In this document: positions 53,201 to 62,200 of the stretch, one piece after another | How positions within the stretch are numbered: position 1 is the first letter of the stretch | How the letters are laid out: each line of letters begins with the position of its first letter | NCBI GenBank assembly: GCA_013397845.1 | Contig: VZTG01007430.1 | Span: 186,001 to 250,000, forward strand | DNA: 64,000 bases | Source: Melanocharis versteri | Taxonomy: Eukaryota; Chordata; Aves; Passeriformes; Melanocharitidae | Direction of reading: 5' to 3' | The notes under the pieces: model-generated | Databases searched by the model: none | The model's input: only the letters and a program-made list of their open reading frames with translations | Told to the model about the DNA's origin: nothing | Position numbers and translations under genes: made by a program

Positions 53201-56200
53201 ATCTGTATGGCAGTTTATTCAGTGCCTTTCCTAAAATTACTCCATCACTCCGTCAGAACTCATAATTTTCAGAACTGCAGCCATTTTTTCTTTTTGCCTG
53301 ATCAATAATTAAGCTTCCCATCAAGAATCACATGCCTGAATTCTTGGGCAGGTTGTTATAAATACTGAATCTTTTTCCCAGCGGGTAGCTGGTAAATCAA
53401 GTGTCCTGTCTCAAAATGTGGATCTCTTAGAGGGGTATGGGAAATGGAAGTGCCCAAAATTGGTGTTGCCTGGTCTGGCAGAGAGAGGACTGGGTGACCA
53501 TGTGCCAGGAGGGGCACAGAGCCTCATTCCAGGCCGTCCTGGAGGGTCCCATGGTGCTGATGGAGACTTTTCACCCAGCTGCTGACAGCCGTGGGACATG
53601 GCCACGTGTATTCCCTAGGGAAGAGGCAGAGTTCAGCGACCTTCATCTTTCGTCTTTGGTACCAAATTTTCCTGTAAAAGTTGTTACAAGAACAGCACCT
53701 GCTTTTGTCCATAAAGCATTCACTGATACTGCAACCTTTTGCAGATAAACAGGGACAGAGAGTGCCCTTGTACCCACCCACACGAGGGCCATACAGCCCA
53801 TATGTGCTATGTATACATTGATTTATGCGCAGGTTTTACATGCTACTGATATCATTTTGTTAGGTAAATAAGTTACATTCAGTTCTGTTTGGTTTTCATT
53901 ATGATGTCTTTTTTTTTTTTTCTGCAGGAAGCGTTTAATGCCCTGGACAATAAAGTTCTTGACAAATTTTTGAAAGCAGCTGAACAGCTGAAAAATATTT
54001 CATCTGATCATGAGAAGCTGGTGGTAGAAGATGATGTTCGTAGGAGATGGGAGGTGAGATAATGCAGGAATGAGAATCCACTGTCTGCTCTCATTAGGCC
54101 TGGCGTCTTTGGAAACCTTTTTTTTTGCACAGTGTGTTCTGAGGTTTTTACTTGCTGTGTAGCACTGTCTCACCACCTCATGGGAACAATGTGCTTTGTG
54201 TTTTGCAGGCAGTTCGTCAGGAAATTGTGTCCTATGTCCAGCTCATAGTAGAAAGGGAAAAAAAGAAATTTAATGCAACTTTAAAAAAAATCAATAAGCA
54301 GTTAGGCAAAGAGAAGAAACTCCTGAGTATGGATAAAACCAAAGGGCTCATCAAGGAACATGAGGTACCTACACTCTCCTTTTCTGCCTCTGTGAATGCT
54401 TTGCTGTCCTTCTTCCTCTTTTTTAGGTACATTATCTGTGGAACAAGGCCCTTGTGCTCTGTGTTATGTAAACACAGAGCAAAGAGGCCACCAAAGATTA
54501 TTTCTTTACCTTTTTTAACTCTCGATATTAGTGTTCTTGAAGACTCTTAGAATTAACACCTTAAATACATAGTATCTTTTTTTACATTTTTCCCCAGGTT
54601 TTTAGTATATCTTGAATTCACCCTAGAAGGTACAATAATTGACAAGGAATATTTTAAAAATATTCTACTTTTTCTATAATCAATAAGACATGTCTATCTG
54701 ATGTCAGGGTGAAGACAACCTGGGACCAAAATTAAAAATTGTTGTAACATCGTGAATTTCAAAATCAAGCAAGAGTCCGTGTAGTCTTGTGAATATAGTT
54801 GGGGAACATGCTGCCAGAAATCCTGATTTACTTTCTGGCTCAATTTGAGAAAGAAGCAAGAGAAAATAAGTGTGTGTTTCTTGGTTTGACAGCTTAGACT
54901 TTTAAGAGCACTCATCCAAGAAGATAATGGAAGTATAAAAAATACATAATGATTGCGTATCCTCATGTCTTAATACGAGCTTATTATATTGTTTTTCTTG
55001 GTTTAGGCCTTCTTTTCACATGAAGGCAGCATGAAGGAACTTAACAAGTCATTGGAAGACCTTAAAACATTGGGAAGACTCTCAGAAGAAACTGTCCCAG
55101 GGATACAGACACTCACTGCAGACTGTGAAAAGAAGCTGGAGAAGGTTCAACAGATGGTGGCAGACACTCACACAGCACTGCTGGCTCGTGCTGGGAAAGG
55201 ACAGTCCCCTCAGAAAGGGTGAGTGGCTGATTCATGGTGTGTTGTAGCTTCATAGAAATCATTTTTAGACGGAGATTTTGTGGTACTCTAATGTATCTTG
55301 GTAGTACATAACTATGTACATTATTGTGGGCACTTGTACGTTTAAACATTTAGTATTAAGTTTCATAAACTAACAAGTACAATGTTTGATTTCCCTTCAC
55401 CACAGCTGCACCGCTTTTAATATTGACCTAGGATTTCTTTTTTCCCTTTGTATTTGATATTTTGTTCTTGTAGGAACTCCATTATGGCTTCTGAGAATGG
55501 AGAAGAGTCTGGTCCTTCTCAACAAATTGATAACTTTACGGTACAGGAGGTAAGAAATCCAGACTTACTGTTGGAAAACAGTGCTCTGTTGTCGAAAGGA
55601 GGTCATTGCCAAAAGGAAAAAGTGTTTATTTCTCTTACTATTTTTACTGTGATAAGACCTTGGGCCTCTGGTCAGAAATCAAAACCCCATTGTGCTTGTG
55701 AATGTAGATAAGGTAAATATTAAAAATTAGCATGCAAGCAGCAGCACTGGGCATCCTGAGAAGATGTGAGTCTCCAGCCTGGAATTATATTTTGCAAAAA
55801 AGTCATTTTCAGATGGAAGGGTCATGTGGGAAGCTGTGTTCAAGTGCAAATCCCCCATAGTGTCCCAGTAATCTGAACAATTTTCGGAGGACAGAGAGAG
55901 CAAAACTAGCGAAGGGTCAGAGGCATTTGTCTGTATCTGTGGAAAGAATGAATGAGCTTGGCTGCAAGCTTTCAGAAATTTGCTCTTTGGGCTCATGATT
56001 GGGTTTAAACACATCCTGTATTCATGAATGGCATCTCTGAGCTCCTTTGGGACACATCCAGCAATTCCTTCCTTCAGGAGCTCACGGATGTCTGTTAGGC
56101 TGTGCTGTGTGTTACACAGAATGATGTGGAGGTCGCTGTCACCCTTTTTATTTTTACTCAGACCTCAAGACCTGCTGCAGACACAGTTTTGGAACCAGAT

Positions 56201-59200
56201 GTGAAACATCACAATGGCGAAAGCTGTGCGAACAAATTTGAGGAAGATGGTGATTTGGCCGTACCAACTTTGTTAGAGAGGTAATTTTCAAAGGAAAAAA
56301 GGCATGGTAGTTAAGATATGATGCTGTGCTAGACAAATTAATTCACAAATTAATTGAATGTTCCAAACATAAGGTGCACTTTTGCTATGCAGAACCCTGT
56401 TCTTTTTCTACTACAGTTTACTGAATATTGATCTGTAATTGATAAGGAAGCACTACAGCAGCTAAATGCTGCAAACACTAGGATTTTGTAGCAAGAACAT
56501 TTTTAGCTATAAATGCTTTACTTATTTTCTTGGGCTAGAAAAGTCTGCATCTGCCTTACTAATAACTTCAACTATTGCAAAATAAAAAAATGTGTCAAGT
56601 CTTTCAGAGAACTGACATTTTTACATTCATAAAACTGAATTTAGAGAATGCAGGCTGGCATTTAGACTTGAAAGTTAGCCACATGAGTAATCTCTTTAAT
56701 ATGTTGTTCATTTATGCATTATTCATTCATTTTGGACTTAAAATATTTCTTTGCAATAGACTATGCTTATTTTTTTATGGTACTCTGTTGGTCAGTGAGT
56801 CCCATACCCTGACATATTTCATTTAATTTAAAGTAATATTCTCTCTCAAAGTGTTTGCATCTTTCCTTAGCTTTAACACACAAAGAAGTAACCTGGAGGA
56901 ACTTCTACAACTCAGCAGAGATAAAGTAGCATCTGGCTTTACTGATGAAATAAAAGGCACTTCATGCCTTCAGAATAAGCTGCTTGAACTACAGGCAAGT
57001 ATTCATCTTTTAAAAATATACCTGGTGCCTAAATTGTTATTTTCTCAGGTAGGGCACTCACTTCTCTGTTACATGTATTGCCAAGGGAAAAGCAGCATCC
57101 TTGCAACCAGATTTATTAGAAGAAGGGAAATCAAGGATTTAGGATTCAGCAGAACTGCATCTCTGCTTAGCAGTGGAGCTTTGCTGAAAGAAGAAATTGT
57201 GGCTCTGGGTTTGTTATCTGCAGGCTGAAATAGGTGTCATGGGAAAAAAAACTCCAGAAAGGAGCTTTTTTGTCAGCAGAAATGGTAAGTGACAGAGATG
57301 GCCAGGGCTGCAGGAGTTGTCAGAGTTGAACCACCAAGTGGTGTTTGTGCAGAATGGAACTGTTCCAGGACTTATAACTTGGTTAGGTTTGTGAGATCCT
57401 TAAGGCAACAACAAAAGGCACAGAGTTGATGCTGAAAAATTTATTACTGCAATTTCTCAAGGCCTTTCTTGAAAGGACTACAAAGCCTTATCAAGCATCT
57501 CAGAACTTGGTTCAGTTGTACATTTGTTTTTCTTTGGAACATAGCTAGGTGGAGATATTTTCATTCTTGTAGTAAAAAATGCCTGGCCTGTATTTATTGA
57601 ACCTTTTATAAAATGTAGCCAAGGCATATATCTGACATGGAAATGGTCATAAAAAGTTGCTAGAGGTTTGCATGCAGCTAAAACTTGGGTCTTGAAGGGG
57701 AAAAAGGCAATAGATACTCTTAGCTTCAGATGATGTTTTCACTGTTTTTGTAGAGACTCTCGTGACTGTAGTTTTATGAACTGTCCACTGAGAAATGCAG
57801 GATCATATTAATGCATTAGTACTGCTTATGTTCTAGGTAATAGACAGTGAAATCAGTTCTGGTTGGACACAACTGGAAAACATCTCATCTACCTTAGAAA
57901 ATCTTGTGGCTGAAGTGCAGCAGGCTGCTCTCTCTGAGGCAAGAAACAAGCTACAAGGAGAGTGGAAAGAGCTTCAGGATATTATAAATACCAGGTATAA
58001 AATAACACTTCATGATATTAGCTAAGGAACTGTAACTAATTATGTGTGTTGTGAAGGGAATAGTGCGTGTTGCAAAAAATACCTGCACATTTCTAACCTT
58101 TTCTTCATTGCATAAAATTAAGCTGTTCTTAATTTTTCTTCATTCATATACACATGGCAGATAGTGTGAGTCTCCCCAAGAAGAACAGAGCCTGATCTTT
58201 GTAACCTAACTGTGCAATAGTCCCATACATTGATGTTATTTCCTTTCATCTTTTGGTTAAATTCACAGTGATTCACACTGCTTTTCTCCTTAATCAGAGA
58301 AAAACTCATTTGACTTCAGGAGGGGGAGGATTAGATCTGTTAGTCACTTAGATTATTTTTGTGGCTTTTTGTGCTTAAAAATATTGAGTGTCTTTTCTTG
58401 CTTGCTTTCCCAGTTCACGTTTTGTTACCTTATTTGCAGAATGAACTCTTTAAGGACTGCTTTGGAAATTGTTTTGCCAATAGAAAATGAATCCATCCTT
58501 CTGTGTGAATTAGATCAGCGGCTGAAGAAAAAGGACATCCAGCAGTTTAATCTGATGAACAGTGACCTTGCTTATAGGGAACTGAAGGTAAGGGAAGATC
58601 CTAGCACATCCTAGCAAGGAGAGATTGCAATGTCTAGGAAGTAGGGAACTTCATGGGATTTTCACTCAGGACTGATGACAAGACTTCCCAAACCTTCTAA
58701 AATCTGTAACAGCATTTTAGGCCCTGTGTTTTAAACATCATTGGTGCTGTAGAGCCAGCCAGGGACCCTCAGTAGGTTCTGCTGCAAAAACCATTGTTGT
58801 GAACATTTCATTGTACATTAGGACCTTCTGATGCAGATTTGTGATGTTCCCACCTGACTTTATATCACTTTGTGGAGTCATACACGTAATGTGCTGTTAA
58901 TTTATGAGCTCAGCCAAGCTGCCTTGTGTCACATCTGCTGCAGTGTCTGAGCACAGCTCAGGATGGGTTTGGAAGCTCGGTGTGGGTGCAGTAATTGTTC
59001 ACCTGCTGTCAGCATTTGATGCCCATGCCCTGGCCCACTAGGCAGGGTGAATTTTGTTTTTTGGTTTTTATTCTTGGCTTGCCCTCTGGGCTGAGCACAC
59101 TGACAGCTACACAGAACTGGAAGTTTGCATTTGTCTGCCCTTGGATCTCCAGTGAAGCAGAGTTTAGGTCTCTCAAGCTGTAGGGCAGAGAGCATGTGTA

Positions 59201-62200
59201 CTCTGTCTGACCAGTTTTGGCTGCAAGGACCCAGATTTTTTGCCCAGCTTTCTGCACAGCTGGGCTTTCACAACCCTGACACGCTGCTCTTCGAGGGCTG
59301 TAACCAGAGAGCCTGCAGGCTGCACCAGGAGATTTTTAAATGCATGGAAATCTGCTCCGAAAGTATAGCATGAAGAACTGAAAATATGGCAGAGTAATAA
59401 ATATCTCTGTGCCTGCCTGTGCTCTGACTGATGTCCTGCTGCGAGAGCCTGCTGCTTTCAGTCCCAGGACCATCATCATCTTTCTGTCCTTCTTGTCTGA
59501 TTGCTGGAAGGAGTCTTGAGCTTTCTGTAGTGCTGATCAAATTCCCTCTGTGTGGAATTCCATTTTATTTGATGATTTTGTTCTTTTTCCTTCCCTCCAC
59601 TGACATCCAGAATAGGTTTTCTGTCTTAACCACCCTGTTTAGCATACTTTTTTACTGCTAGTATAATTTGTTCTTCAATCATAGGTTCAGCCTGAATGCA
59701 GGATATATATTTTGTTTCACTTGCTGACACTGTTGGTCATTCTCTCAATTTCAGGAGCTGCAGAGATCCATATTAAATCAGATTGAAGTGTGCAAACAAT
59801 TGGAACACCTTGACAGTTCGGCAAGGGATGAATTTAATCCGATAGACCTACAAGCTGCAAGCAAGATTATGATTTACTATCAAAACCAGCTTGAAGAAAT
59901 GAGCCATAAAATGCAGATCCGTGAGACAGTCCTTAAAGATCTGGAAGCTTTTATGGCCTCCCTGAGGAAGATCCAGTCTTCCATCAAGTGTCTCCCAGAT
60001 CCCCCAGATCAACCTGAAATACAGGGAAAAGCTTTGAGGGAGGCTGCACAAGGAGTTTCTCATATGGCAGAAGAGGCTAAATGTCTGGATGAGCGCCTGA
60101 AGACTGTTGATATCTGTTTGGAAGATGCTGAATGTGGGAGAAAGACTTGCTGTGAAAACCTTGTTCTGGCTTTATCTAAAGAGCTAAATGCGATTTATGA
60201 TCCCCCAAGTGAGCAGGTGCTTACAGAAGAAAAAGACTTATACCAGACTTTTTCCAGAAAAAACAGTGAACTCCTTAAAAACATTCAGGATCTACGTGAT
60301 GGAATTAACAAAATAGGCTTGAAGGATCCAACAATTCCAGCTATTCAAAAAAGGTGAATTCTATTTAAAGCTCTTTTAATGTCATAGTTTCAGTGGAGTC
60401 AGCCTGTGACCCCTCTGCAGGAGAGCACTGAAATTTGAAGTATCGGTGGAATATTGACAGAAGCTGTGAATTTGTTTTATTTGTTCCATCACAGCCTAAA
60501 AAAGGAAGCCTTCTCCATTTTTTTTTTCTTTTAAACTCCTATATATGTGTGTGTTTGAAGCAGCATTGAGGAAGAAAATAATACGAGATTGGTTATTGTG
60601 ATCTTAGTTTTCAGTAAGAAAACTGTCAAACGGGGAGATGGGTCCCCTTGCTGGGCACTGATGCACCTGATGAACCACTTTGCAGTGTAAGATGGACAGC
60701 CTGCACTTGCCTTTTAATACAAATTAATTCACTCTGTTCATACAGACCCAACTGTCCTTTAGGATTTGGATTATTTTCACACAGTGCTGAGGTCAGCATA
60801 ACTCATCTGAAGGCCTGTGTCAGTTTATGTGAATTGAAGATCAAATTAGACTTTTTATGATGTCATTTAATACAGTACATGGAGCTCAGGATTAATTTCT
60901 GGGGAACTTAATAATAACGTGAACCAAATCAAGGGCTTACTTTAATATAAGGCTGTATTTCATTTTTTTCTAATAAAGGATAAAATCATTAACGGAATTG
61001 GAAAAGGAATTGGATCGTGCTGCTGCTGAAATGAAGCCTATGCAAGAAATTGCTAATAAGCTCCCACAGATCGATGAGGAGAAAGCAGAGGAAGCAAATG
61101 AGCAGTGCAGAGTTACAGAGAGGTTGTGGGAGGATACAAAGCTCTTGCTTGCTGAATGGTAAGGAGAAAAACTGCATTTTAAAGTAGTGTTGTACAAGTG
61201 AGAGGTTTGCTTGTGAAATCAAACAGAAAAAAACCCCTAGACCATACCTTAAAGTGAGATAAACACTCACACGGTGGCAGGTGTTACCATTGTGATGACA
61301 TAAACTATCATTAAGCCAAGAATTGCTCATGGAAGTTTGCAGCCAGAGCTCAAGAATTTTGCATATTTTTAGAACATCACGGTCCCATTATTTAGCAGGC
61401 ATGCAGTGATGTATTGGGCTTTATTGGTATCCAGAAGAAAAACCTGGCTGCTGCTGGGAATGGTGTGTCTTCTATATTAGCTGTGAATTTCCTGCCTGCA
61501 CACTGAAAAAGAAAAGACAAACTGAAACAAATGGAAAAGGACAGCTGGGAAAACAGTCTCGTATGCAGCAAAATAAAGGGAGCTTGGTTTGTCTGAGAAT
61601 GGGGACTGGGAAAGGCTGTGGTTGATCACCCAGGGCATCTGTGCTTCAGATGTGGTTTTTGAAGGTGCCCAGAGGCTTTGCATGGACTGGCACAGTTGTG
61701 GTTAATTCTCATGGCTTGCACAAGTGGGAGTGACCTGTTTTCATACCCCACTGAAGGATGGGCTGGTGTCCACCATCCAAGCTGCTGCACGAGGTGTTTC
61801 ATGGTGATTGAGCTCACCTTTCAGGTGGAGAGCATCATATGAGCACAACTGCTCATCACAGTTAAATGTGGATCAGAGGCACATGATGGTGAAGGGCATT
61901 TCTGAGTCCAAAAACTGTCTGGATACCACACAGGTATCACACATTATTGTAGCATTTAAGACTGGTACAGTTCATCACTCTTTTTCTCTCATCCAAACAT
62001 AGTTGTCAAACTCCCCACATGTATGAATAGAGGAGAAGGAAGCAGACAGGAGGTTGAGGCTGCAGGTTTATGCTTAGGCCATGAATAATATATCTCTTTT
62101 TAATAGCCAGGAGCAGTGTGCAAGGGTTCTGGAGCTCCTGAAGCAGTATCAAAGCTGCAAAGCAAGTCTGACCAGCGTCATCCAGAAACAGGAGATTGTG

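Noticed and set aside
54280..54286. In-frame T TTA AAA slippery heptamer in exon 21
   Set aside because: It arises from lysine codons. A -1 slip would terminate at 54295-54297, and there is no evident downstream structure or biological reason to expect frameshifting.
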